Shown: positions 1 through 5,728 of the stretch, piece after piece
How positions within the stretch are numbered: position 1 is the first letter of the stretch
Layout: every line of letters starts with the position of its first letter
Assembly (NCBI GenBank): GCA_025457805.1
Contig: JALOTR010000204.1
Location: 1-5,923, forward strand
From: Akkermansiaceae bacterium
GTDB taxonomy: Bacteria > Verrucomicrobiota > Verrucomicrobiia > Verrucomicrobiales > Akkermansiaceae
Reading direction: 5' to 3'
DNA: 5,923 nucleotides
Made by a program: the position numbers and the translations under genes
Notes under the pieces: model-generated
Databases searched by the model: none
Told to the model about the DNA's origin: nothing
What the model saw: the letters and a program-made list of their open reading frames with translations, nothing else

Positions 1-363
1 CTCGGCGCGGATGTCGTCCCACAGGATTTCCTGACGCGGCATCTGGCCGTCTTCATCCGCGGCCCAGGGCCCGTTGAGCATGAGATCCACCGTGCCATCT
101 TTTTGGGGAGTGAAGGAAATTTCCACCTCTTTCCACGACCACCAGCGCAGCGGAAAGGTGATGTCGGTCTTGCGTTCGCGCACGGCCGGATCCTTTTCCC
201 AATCGGCGGGATTCACATTGCCAGCGGAAACCTCCACATCGCCCAAAGGTGCCTGGTCCAGCGGCACATTCAGCCACAAGCGCGCCTCGGACGCCTGGCG
301 GATCGGGTTGGCGGACAAGGTCGCGGTGGCAGCGGCGAGCAGGCAGAAAAGCAGGCGTTTCAT
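1..363 (-). CDS. Secreted protein of unknown function, N-terminal part (3' end lies outside the window)
   Basis: The reading frame is open from an ATG at 363-361 to the left edge (121 codons, no stop). It begins MKRLLFCLLAAATATLSA, a textbook signal peptide with a basic start, a hydrophobic core and likely cleavage after about residue 18, so the protein is exported. The mature part contains a Trp/Arg-rich stretch (TFPLRWWSWKEVEISFTP, about residues 69-86) followed by alternating hydrophobic residues (TVDLMLNGPW, then EILWDDIRAE), which suggests a beta-sandwich. The final 'W/Y-DD-I/V-R' style strand is reminiscent of carbohydrate-binding modules, but I cannot name a family from this fragment. 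No convincing Shine-Dalgarno sequence precedes the ATG. The start was chosen because the signal peptide begins exactly there. It is divergent from the Dabb gene, with 51 bp between the starts. I am confident it is a real exported-protein gene; its function is unknown. Confidence 0.85.
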   Translation of the reverse strand, partial: MKRLLFCLLAAATATLSANPIRQASEARLWLNVPLDQAPLGDVEVSAGNVNPADWEKDPAVRERKTDITFPLRWWSWKEVEISFTPQKDGTVDLMLNGPWAADEDGQMPRQEILWDDIRAE

Positions 364-414
364 GATGGAATCCGGGCTTGCCGCAGGCGATGGCGGCCGG
401 TAAGTCCATACGGC

Positions 415-714
415 ATGGAGCACCATGTATATTTCTGGCTGAAGGAAGAACGCAAAAATGCCGACGATCGCGCGGCATTCGAACAAGGATTGCAGAAGTT
501 GTTTGATATCGGACTCGTCGCCGGTGGCCGCTGGGCTGTGCCCGCCAAGGTCGTGGAGCGCCCGGTGATCGATCAATCCTGGGACTACGCACTCACCATG
601 CAGTTCGCCAACATCGAGGACCACGACGCCTATCAGGTCGATCCCGACCACAACGTCTTCATCGCCTCCTTCAAGGAATGGTGGGCAAAGGTCCTAGTGA
701 TGGACCTCGATTGA
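415..714 (+). CDS. Dabb (stress-responsive alpha/beta-barrel) domain protein, 99 aa
   Basis: A single compact domain. It opens with MEHHVYFWLK, where the His-His and the 'VYFWLK' first strand are typical of the Dabb family. An amphipathic helix follows (about residues 12-32), then strands around WAVPAKVV and SWDYALTMQF, and the diagnostic region YQVDPDHNVFI (73-83) with its Asp-Pro and His. Length is normal for the family (about 95-105 aa). Known Dabb proteins form dimeric ferredoxin-like barrels; some are stress-induced and a few are enzymes such as olivetolic acid cyclase, but most bacterial members have no assigned substrate, so none is assigned here. The frame is open further upstream to an ATG at 103, but that extension is antisense to the signal-peptide gene and does not read like protein. 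The family begins at the HHV strand, so ATG 415 is the start. No Shine-Dalgarno is visible. It is a single gene, convergent with the lipoprotein gene. Confidence 0.9.
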   Translation: MEHHVYFWLKEERKNADDRAAFEQGLQKLFDIGLVAGGRWAVPAKVVERPVIDQSWDYALTMQFANIEDHDAYQVDPDHNVFIASFKEWWAKVLVMDLD

Positions 715-721
715 CCCAACA

Positions 722-737
722 ACGAGGTCCGCCTCGT
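722..737. terminator. Small hairpin between two convergent genes
   Basis: ACGAGG (722-727) and CCTCGT (732-737) form a perfect 6-bp stem with a 4-nt loop. It lies in the 48 bp between the Dabb stop (712-714) and the lipoprotein stop (763-765), the usual place for a shared bidirectional terminator. Neither strand carries a T-tract after the stem, so it does not meet the criteria for a strong intrinsic terminator. It may only stall polymerase or protect 3' ends. Confidence 0.35.
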
Positions 738-762
738 CAACAAGGTCAACAACGTCCAAGTC

Positions 763-3399
763 TCACCACACCAACTGCCGCAACGAAGCCTTGAGTTCCT
801 CCGGCCATTCGAGCGTCTCGATGGTATCCGGATTCTCCCAAGCCGGATCCATCCGGATGAGATCCTTATAGAATACCGTGGCGTCTTCTGTCGCGCCTGT
901 CTGCACCGCAGCGATGGCCATCAGGGCGATGGCATTTTCGAGTTTCTCCTCCGGATAACCGATCTGGCGGCCTGTGAGGAGAAACCGATAGGCCCGCTCT
1001 GCATTGCCGGTCAGCAAGGCGACCCAACCGGCGCGCAGGGCGAAATTGGCATCATTGGGAAAACGATGGAGCCCGGTGGTGAGGATTTCCATCGCTTGGC
1101 GCGGATCGGCATTTTCAAAAGAAGTATAGGCCGCTTCCGCATAGTCGCCGGGCAGATGATTCGCCACGGGATACTCGGTGATGAGCGTGACCCAGCGCTC
1201 GCGGGCTTTCTGATAGTCGCCCAAAGCCGTGAGTGCCAATGCCTCGGCGCGCAGGCAGGGTTCCGCCGCTTCGCCCAGTCCGCGGGCAATGCTGGCAAGG
1301 CGGAAGGTGGTCTCGGTTTCCTCCTTGAAAGCGGAAAATGCGAGCGCTGCCTTGAGGCAGGCTTTGGCATATCTCGCCTTGCCCACGGCCCGCACCGTCG
1401 CGGCGTCGGTCAAGCGATCATACACGGCTTTGCGTTGCTCCGGAGTGGAGTCCTCCGGGACTTCGATGGCATTCAACTCCTCGCTGACGCAGAGTTTGAG
1501 TTTCTCAAGCGCCTCGCTGAAGTCCGCCTGTTCCCAGCCATCCCAATCCTCGCGCAGCCTCACCTGCGCCAGATCCGGAAAAACATCCGGCCAGCCCGCG
1601 ATCGCATCCGCCTTGCGGTCCTGGATCCATGCGATGCGCGATCGCGCAAGCTTGTCTAACAAAGGCGGCAAGTCCTCCGCTCCCACGATGGCAGCCTCGA
1701 TCCAACCGGCATGGGTGGAGGCAAGGGCGAGTTCCAGAACCTTCGCGGCTTGCGGACCATTTTTCCCACCCGACTTGATGGCGGCAAGCACCGCATCGTC
1801 ATCGCCGGATTCAAAGGCCTTGGTGAGTTCCGGAAACGCATCCGGCGCGGGCATGCGGCTGCGTGCAATGCGATCGCTCAATACCTTCAAAGCCTCGGCC
1901 GGGGCGCTGCGGTGCTTCAGGGACTTGGCATGAGTGGCCAGCGGGCTGAAATCGAGATGGGGAAAGGTCGCAAGCAAATCATCCAGCCGGTATTCATTCA
2001 TCTTCTCAAGCCGCTCGGTGGAAGGGCAGGGGATGAAGATGCGTTTTCCGGAATCATAACTCAAACCTGTTAGATAAGTGATCAGATGCGCCAACGCCGC
2101 ACGGGTTTCCACCGATGGCGCCATGGCCTCTGCCTCATTCTTCCGCGAGGCAGGCAGCGGCAGCAATTGATGAAATGTCACCAGGCCCTCCTCATCTCCA
2201 CTGATCATTGTTTCTCCATGGGCTGCCAGCGCAGTGATCGCCGCACCCGACCCCAAGGGCGCAAGGTGAGGAATGGCGATGCGTAGGGAATTTCCGGAAG
2301 CTTCGATGAATCCGGCAGGTTTCATCAACCCACTCCAAATCCCCGGATGGCGGTTCCATGGAAACCTTTCCAACAAACCCATCGGCTCCAGCGTGGGATC
2401 GCGGCTGTCATCGGCGGACATCCATTCAAGCTTCGGCTCCAGATGCGGACCGGGCAGGCTCTGGACGATGGCGGAGTTTCCATCGCTGGAAAACTGCGCG
2501 TGGCTGAGACGCAATGCGGGATCAGCCGGAGTAAACTCCACGGGCTCGATGGGCGATACCGGAACAGTTAGATAACTCCCGTCCGCATGCATCACACTCA
2601 GATGCGTGCGATCCAGATAGGCCGCCACCGGCGCTGCCCGATCCGACGGAATGGGATCCGTGCTGCGGAGGATTTCGCCTGACGTCGTATCACGCAGCCG
2701 CCAGATGAGCGACGCATCGTCCGCAGAAACCTGCGCGGGATGGGCGAGCAGCAGGCCATCGGGAGAAAACACGATCAAGGAAGACGGCGTCACCCAATCC
2801 GGCACCACGCCCAGATCGCGGATGGGTTTCAGCGTCTGGGCTTGGCAGAGGAGTTTCACCCCGGCGCGATCGATCACGGCGGATTTCTGCTCCGCATCGA
2901 GGATGAGGCTCCGGATGCCATCGGACTCGATCGGGAAAAACAGGCTCTCGATGGCGAGCGCATCCGTATTCCAGCGCATCAGCGTGCTGTCCTTGCCCGC
3001 CGTCCCCACCCACAAAGTCGAGGGCGGGGAAAATTCCACGCGATCAATCTTCACTTCGTTCCCGTGATCGATCGTGAGCACCGGCAGATGCCAGCGCGTC
3101 TCCGCCAGAATCGTGCCCAACAAATCCCGTGCCTCCGTGCATCCTGGCGAAACCTCCAGCGCGGAAACCAAAATCGCCGCCGCCTTGCCGGGAGCGCCAT
3201 TCGCGAGAAACTCCCGCGCAAGGTCGGTGCGGGCCAGCGCAAGTTCGGGCACCTCCGCGGCGACTGGTGGAGCGGCCTGGGTGGGATTTTCCGTTTTTTT
3301 CCCGGAATCACACGCTGCCACCAGCCCGCAAAGCGCCATCGCGCAACAGGCAAGGGCACGGCGTCGGGTCTGGGGAGAATGAGGGACCGGATCCGGCAT
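763..3399 (-). CDS. Predicted lipoprotein with beta-propeller (WD40-like) and TPR-like regions, 878 aa
   Basis: From the ATG at 3399 the protein starts with a polar, basic stretch (TRRR, 11-14), a hydrophobic core and the lipobox LVAAC, giving lipidation at Cys30. Residues about 52-100 look like a TPR pair (LAREFLANGAPGKAAAILVS). About 105-415 is beta-rich and WD40-like, with repeated 'FSPDG/FSSDG' type turns (VEFSPPSTLWVGTAGKDS, IVFSPDGLLLAHP, AQFSSDGNSAIV, ETMISGDEEGLVTFH). About 430-700 is helical and not recognised. About 708-860 is TPR-like (LTALGDYQKARERW; ADPRQAMEILTTGLHRFP; NAERAYRFLLTGR). No catalytic motif is seen, so a scaffold or assembly role is inferred. The frame also has a GTG at 3465, but the lipoprotein signal fits ATG 3399. 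Asp follows Cys30; in enterobacteria this retains lipoproteins in the inner membrane, but whether that rule holds here is unknown. The gene is 89 bp downstream of the 146-aa gene, same strand, probably one operon. Confidence 0.88.
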   Translation of the reverse strand: MPDPVPHSPQTRRRALACCAMALCGLVAACDSGKKTENPTQAAPPVAAEVPELALARTDLAREFLANGAPGKAAAILVSALEVSPGCTEARDLLGTILAETRWHLPVLTIDHGNEVKIDRVEFSPPSTLWVGTAGKDSTLMRWNTDALAIESLFFPIESDGIRSLILDAEQKSAVIDRAGVKLLCQAQTLKPIRDLGVVPDWVTPSSLIVFSPDGLLLAHPAQVSADDASLIWRLRDTTSGEILRSTDPIPSDRAAPVAAYLDRTHLSVMHADGSYLTVPVSPIEPVEFTPADPALRLSHAQFSSDGNSAIVQSLPGPHLEPKLEWMSADDSRDPTLEPMGLLERFPWNRHPGIWSGLMKPAGFIEASGNSLRIAIPHLAPLGSGAAITALAAHGETMISGDEEGLVTFHQLLPLPASRKNEAEAMAPSVETRAALAHLITYLTGLSYDSGKRIFIPCPSTERLEKMNEYRLDDLLATFPHLDFSPLATHAKSLKHRSAPAEALKVLSDRIARSRMPAPDAFPELTKAFESGDDDAVLAAIKSGGKNGPQAAKVLELALASTHAGWIEAAIVGAEDLPPLLDKLARSRIAWIQDRKADAIAGWPDVFPDLAQVRLREDWDGWEQADFSEALEKLKLCVSEELNAIEVPEDSTPEQRKAVYDRLTDAATVRAVGKARYAKACLKAALAFSAFKEETETTFRLASIARGLGEAAEPCLRAEALALTALGDYQKARERWVTLITEYPVANHLPGDYAEAAYTSFENADPRQAMEILTTGLHRFPNDANFALRAGWVALLTGNAERAYRFLLTGRQIGYPEEKLENAIALMAIAAVQTGATEDATVFYKDLIRMDPAWENPDTIETLEWPEELKASLRQLVW

Positions 3400-3488
3400 G
3401 TTCCACGGAATCAACGCCGCCGGACGCCGGAACTGTCTGTAGGGGCGTGGAGGTCCTGCTGCCACATCGATTCCAGCAAAGGGGAAAA

Positions 3489-3929
3489 TCAGAGCCCGCT
3501 CTTTTCAATCAGCGCGCGGAGTTGGACCTGGAATTCCATGATGTCTTCCTGCGCAGGGCGGTATCCCGGAGTGTCCGGATCGAGGCCCGGGCGGCCGGTT
3601 TGATCGAGCATCCAGATGGCCGTCTCGCCATCGCTGAAAGTCACTTTTCCACTCACCAAAGCGCCCGGCAGCGTGAGCGTGTCCATCGTCACGGTAACCT
3701 TGCCCGTCGGCACCGGAGCGGCCTTTTCCTCCTCCTTGGGCTCCTCCTTCTTCTCCTCCACCAGCTCGATGCCGAGGTCGAGGATCAGGAAACGAGTGTC
3801 CATGTAGGTCAGGGTGAACCCGAAGTCCTCCTTCAAATGGCGTTGGAGGTCGGACATCGTGGCCCCCTCGGCAGCCCATTGCTTGAGCGAGGTGACCTGT
3901 TCCGGAGTAAGCTTGCTGGCGCTGAACAT
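3489..3929 (-). CDS. Conserved-looking small protein with N-terminal helical domain and C-terminal beta domain, 146 aa
   Basis: Starting at ATG 3929, residues 1-57 (KLTPEQVTSLKQWAAEGATM, then LQRHLKEDFGFTLTYMDTRF, then LILDLGIEL) form a compact helical unit. The sequence resembles a DNA-binding-like helix set, but no family is claimed. A charged linker follows (VEEKKEEPKEEEKAAPVP, 57-74), then a beta-rich tail, 76-146 (GKVTVTMDTLTLPGALVSGK, VTFSDGETAIWMLDQTGRPG). I associate this architecture with uncharacterised Verrucomicrobiota proteins, from memory only. There is no signal peptide or membrane segment, so it is likely cytoplasmic. The frame is open upstream to TTG 3986 and GTG 3980; the GTG has a GGGAG about 7 nt before it, so a 17-residue longer form is possible, but that extension is not protein-like. 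It probably leads a two-gene operon with the lipoprotein. Function unknown. Confidence 0.85.
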   Translation of the reverse strand: MFSASKLTPEQVTSLKQWAAEGATMSDLQRHLKEDFGFTLTYMDTRFLILDLGIELVEEKKEEPKEEEKAAPVPTGKVTVTMDTLTLPGALVSGKVTFSDGETAIWMLDQTGRPGLDPDTPGYRPAQEDIMEFQVQLRALIEKSGL

Positions 3930-3935
3930 GCCCCG

Positions 3936-3963
3936 ATTTTGAGGCCGGATCCGCGAATGCCAA
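3936..3963 (-). promoter_or_regulatory. Candidate sigma-70-type promoter for the 146-aa gene and lipoprotein gene
   Basis: On the minus strand TTGGCA (3963-3958, 5 of 6 matches to TTGACA) is followed after 16 nt by CAAAAT (3941-3936, 4 of 6 matches to TATAAT). The -10 box ends only 6 nt before the ATG at 3929, so transcription would begin at or next to the start codon, giving a leaderless or nearly leaderless mRNA. This agrees with the absence of a proper Shine-Dalgarno there. Matches of this quality occur by chance, so confidence is limited. Confidence 0.35.
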
Positions 3964-4028
3964 GCCCCAATCCCACCCACTTCCAATCTCCCGCAGCCTG
4001 GCCTGCCAAGTTCTCGGCGAGATCAGCC

Positions 4029-4063
4029 CAAAAAACTGGAGCGCGGAATTCATTCCGCCGCGC
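4029..4063 (+). repeat. 35-nt palindromic direct repeat, copy 1 (REP-like)
   Basis: This 35-nt sequence is identical, base for base and in the same orientation, to 5586-5620. It consists of a run of six A, CTGGA and a palindromic core: GCGGAA (4043-4048) pairs with TTCCGC (4053-4058) around the loop TTCA, with CG-rich flanks that can extend the stem across one bulged base. Identity ends abruptly on both sides. Read on the minus strand it is a GC hairpin followed, after about 9 nt, by six T, which resembles an intrinsic terminator. It lies 184 nt upstream of the 428-aa gene. The structure is like that of dispersed REP-type elements, but its genomic copy number cannot be seen here. Confidence 0.85.
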
Positions 4064-4247
4064 CCAGGAAGCGCGAAATCAAAGCATGGGGAAGCGAGCC
4101 AAGAGATGCGAAAAAAAATGTCACACCCTCATTGATATTCGATGATAAATGCGGCTAAACCGAAGGTCCATCGAGAGTTCTTGGATCTTGACCCCGCTGA
4201 TGAAATCGAAAGGTTGTTCTGCAGTCTCCTAACACATCATTTCTCTC
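4064..4247 (+). promoter_or_regulatory. AT-rich leader upstream of the 428-aa gene
   Basis: Hand counting gives about 44% G+C over 4081-4260 (80 of 180 bases), against roughly 60% or more in sampled lines of the lipoprotein gene. It includes an eight-base A run at 4111-4118, and 4142-4285 is occupied by a small ORF described separately. This stretch must carry the promoter of the plus-strand gene if that gene is independently transcribed, but I found no convincing -35/-10 pair: TTGATA (4132-4137) and TTGACC (4188-4193) have no good -10 partner at 16-18 nt. With 3930-4063 it makes up a gap of more than 300 bases without a confidently assigned gene; 3964-4028 shows nothing further. Confidence 0.3.
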
Positions 4248-4285
4248 ATGAGCACCACATTCAAACTCCACGGTCCCGCACTTGA
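4142..4285 (+). CDS. Possible small protein or leader ORF overlapping the next gene, 47 aa
   Basis: An ATG at 4142 opens 47 codons ending at TGA 4283-4285, in a different frame from the 428-aa gene and overlapping its first 38 nt. The peptide MINAAKPKVHREFLDLDPAD followed by EIERLFCSLLTHHF reads like natural protein (charged, amphipathic, ordinary composition), while the last 12 residues lie in the overlap and look arbitrary. An in-frame stop sits at 4133-4135, so it cannot extend upstream. No Shine-Dalgarno is visible. It could be a small partner protein, a leader whose translation feeds ribosomes to the downstream start, the decayed N-terminus of an older longer protein, or chance. No homologous family is recognised. 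Confidence 0.35.
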   Translation: MINAAKPKVHREFLDLDPADEIERLFCSLLTHHFSHEHHIQTPRSRT

Positions 4286-5534
4286 TCGGTCTGAGTGGCT
4301 AAGCCACTTGAAATGGCTGCTCTCCGGGCGGGGATCCTGGACTCCGCTTGCTTGCATGAAGCACCTTTACCCGGATGCCGCGACGGATCCGTTTCAAAAA
4401 GGTTCCGTTTTGCTTCTGGGCCGGGAATCCGCTCGCGGAGTTTGGGTGGAGTCCTGTGAAGACTCGATCTCGATCGAATTGCCAGCGCTTGCCAGTTCCA
4501 TGGATTGGCAAATTGCAGGCTGGTTGCTCCGGCAGGGCGCAAAGCTTGGAGGTGAGATCCGCAGCGAGGAGGACCAAGTTCTCGGGGTCGATGATCTTAC
4601 AATCGATACCTTCGTGGAGAGATATCAAAGAACCATCAAGCGTGAACTCGCCATCGTCCGCCATGGCGGTGGCACCGTCCGCTTTCCGGTGGGATACTTC
4701 GAACTCATGTTATCGCCGGAGGACTTGAAGGTTGAGGACTCACAGGCGATCATCAACTATCTGACCCGGCAATGTCTGCGGTATGGCGATGCCTTCCTGG
4801 CCAGCCGTATGAAGTTCCAATCGAAGGATGGCTCGGAAAAACTCCTAGCTCATTATTCCACGCGCTCCACACTTGTGCCGGCTAACGTCGATGTAATGAC
4901 TTTCAGCGGCCCCGATGGAATCTACACCGATGATCCGGTGCCGATCGATAAGGTGAGGGAAGTCCTCGCCAATTTCATGGTTCCGGTGGGCAGTTATCTC
5001 TATATTCCAGCGATGGATTGGTCGCGGGACACGGCTTTGCTCGAGGCTTTGGTTGGGAAATCCTCGGAGGAAATCCGCGAGTCCCTTTTGGAGCAATTCA
5101 AGATAGCGATCATCTCGTTGCCGGTTCTGGCCATGCTCATGATGTTCCGTGCGGACGGGCAGCCGAATGAGAAGGAAGGTGATGCATTTCTGAACGGAAT
5201 CAAGCAAGCTGCGGCAGATGAAAGCGATCATTCGATCTTCGCCAACGCTTGCAGGAAACTGATGGAGCAGATGAGGGAAACCATGGCATCCTTGCGAAAC
5301 TGCTCCATTGAAGCGGAGTTCCTTACTGCTATCGGAATGCTGCACAGTTTCCTCAGCGTGGAAGCTGCGGATGACTATAAAAAGCGTCTTTACCGTCTCG
5401 TGGAAACCATGGCCAACGCTTCCCGGACTCGGGGATTTCTTGGCATGGGAGGCAGAATCAGCGAAGCCCGCCAACACGCACTGGAGGAAATTCAAACCTC
5501 ACTGTTCCCCAATTCAGGAGAAAATGCCAAATAA
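4248..5534 (+). CDS. Uncharacterised protein with TerB-like C-terminal helical domain, 428 aa
   Basis: There is no signal peptide and no clear membrane segment, so it is probably cytoplasmic. Residues 1-160 form an unrecognised alpha/beta region containing HLKWLLSGRGSW (20-31) and PVGYFELMLSPEDL (147-160). Residues 160-265 look like a second mixed domain. Residues about 275-425 are helical and TerB-like: the helix ISLPVLAMLMMFRADGQPNE (289-308) carries the 'hydrophobic helix - ADG - acidic' signature of TerB folds (key residues Asp303, Gly304, Glu308, Glu310). A second helical repeat begins near IEAEFLTAIGMLHSFL (354-369), and the end has GFLGMGGRISEARQHALEEI (396-415). TerB-like domains occur in tellurite-response and membrane-stress proteins and in several phage-defence-associated proteins; none of these roles is shown here and no ter genes are nearby. 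No Shine-Dalgarno precedes ATG 4248. It is less GC-rich than its left neighbours and flanked by identical 35-nt repeats, consistent with acquired DNA. Confidence 0.85.
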   Translation: MSTTFKLHGPALDRSEWLSHLKWLLSGRGSWTPLACMKHLYPDAATDPFQKGSVLLLGRESARGVWVESCEDSISIELPALASSMDWQIAGWLLRQGAKLGGEIRSEEDQVLGVDDLTIDTFVERYQRTIKRELAIVRHGGGTVRFPVGYFELMLSPEDLKVEDSQAIINYLTRQCLRYGDAFLASRMKFQSKDGSEKLLAHYSTRSTLVPANVDVMTFSGPDGIYTDDPVPIDKVREVLANFMVPVGSYLYIPAMDWSRDTALLEALVGKSSEEIRESLLEQFKIAIISLPVLAMLMMFRADGQPNEKEGDAFLNGIKQAAADESDHSIFANACRKLMEQMRETMASLRNCSIEAEFLTAIGMLHSFLSVEAADDYKKRLYRLVETMANASRTRGFLGMGGRISEARQHALEEIQTSLFPNSGENAK

Positions 5535-5544
5535 GGCTCCTCTG

Positions 5545-5681
5545 CCCCTACCCAAGGGAAACGAACGTCCCCCCATCATCCAATGCAAAAAACTGGAGCG
5601 CGGAATTCATTCCGCCGCGCGTCTTTCGTTCCCTCAGGGGACCAGTGCCTCAGCCCGGATGATGGACGGCAGTTCCCTTGG
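5545..5681. repeat. Nested and competing inverted repeats around repeat copy 2
   Basis: Two large pairings share one left arm. Outer: CCAAGGGAA (5552-5560) with TTCCCTTGG (5673-5681), and CCATCATCC (5573-5581) with GGATGATGG (5657-5665), separated by unpaired 12 and 7 nt. Inner alternative: GGGAA (5556-5560) and CGAA (5562-5565) with TTCGTTCCC (5625-5633), one bulged A, flanked by CCCCT (5545-5549) with AGGGG (5636-5640). The palindromic core of repeat copy 2 lies inside both. Because both pairings use GGGAA at 5556-5560 they are mutually exclusive. The arms are too long to be likely chance in a gap of 194 nt, and the arrangement looks like the remains of an imperfect palindromic element or a structured 3' region. 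Confidence 0.6.
5586..5620 (+). repeat. 35-nt palindromic direct repeat, copy 2 (REP-like)
   Basis: Identical to 4029-4063 and in the same orientation, offset by exactly 1557 nt. The core stem is GCGGAA (5600-5605) with TTCCGC (5610-5615). It begins 51 nt after the stop codon of the 428-aa gene. On the minus strand the hairpin plus T-run lies about 110 nt downstream of the PEP-CTERM gene's stop, so it could serve as that gene's terminator, although the gap between stem and T-run is longer than ideal. Confidence 0.85.
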
Positions 5682-5696
5682 AGACTCGTTTGATAT

Positions 5697-5722
5697 CGCC
5701 CTGTTTTGATTGGGCGTTTGTT
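5697..5722 (+). terminator. Weak intrinsic-terminator-like hairpin
   Basis: CGCCC (5697-5701) pairs with GGGCG (5712-5716) around a 10-nt T-rich loop and is followed at once by TTTGTT. It lies 163 nt after the stop codon of the 428-aa gene and just before the stop of the convergent PEP-CTERM gene, a suitable place to end plus-strand transcription. The stem is only 5 bp, so it is a weak candidate. Confidence 0.35.
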
Positions 5723-5728
5723 GGGAGA

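Noticed and set aside
103..414. N-terminal extension of the Dabb reading frame to an upstream ATG
   Set aside because: It is antisense to the signal-peptide gene, is low in protein-like sequence, and Dabb proteins begin at the HHV strand encoded at 415.
364..414. TTGCCG (378-383) with TAAGTC (401-406) at 17-nt spacing as a promoter for the Dabb gene
   Set aside because: The -10 box matches at only 2 of 6 positions and the implied transcription start would fall at the start codon; there is no supporting signal.
3400..3465. GTG start at 3465 giving a 900-aa form of the lipoprotein
   Set aside because: The extra 22 residues (MAAGPPRPYRQFRRPAALIP and following) would push the lipobox to residue 52, too far from the N-terminus for a normal lipoprotein signal; ATG 3399 fits.
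2740..4145. Long plus-strand reading frames (up to 338 codons) opposite the lipoprotein and 146-aa genes
   Set aside because: Their translations are rich in Arg, Pro, His and Gly with no domain pattern, as expected for the complement of GC-rich genes. The minus-strand proteins have clear signal, repeat and domain structure.
4132..4216. TTGATA (4132) and TTGACC (4188) as promoter -35 boxes for the 428-aa gene
   Set aside because: No -10 hexamer better than 3 of 6 occurs 16-18 nt downstream of either.
4248..5534. Calling the 428-aa gene terB or a tellurite-resistance gene
   Set aside because: Only the C-terminal third is TerB-like, the protein is nearly three times TerB length, and no terC, terD or terZ relatives are in the window.
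4029..5620. Interpreting the two 35-nt repeats as a CRISPR array or as IS terminal repeats
   Set aside because: There are only two copies 1557 nt apart, in direct rather than inverted orientation, and the enclosed gene has no transposase motifs.
5308..5709. Plus-strand 133-codon reading frame overlapping the end of the 428-aa gene
   Set aside because: It is out of frame inside the 428-aa gene and runs through the repeat and hairpin region; there is no start signal and no recognisable domain.
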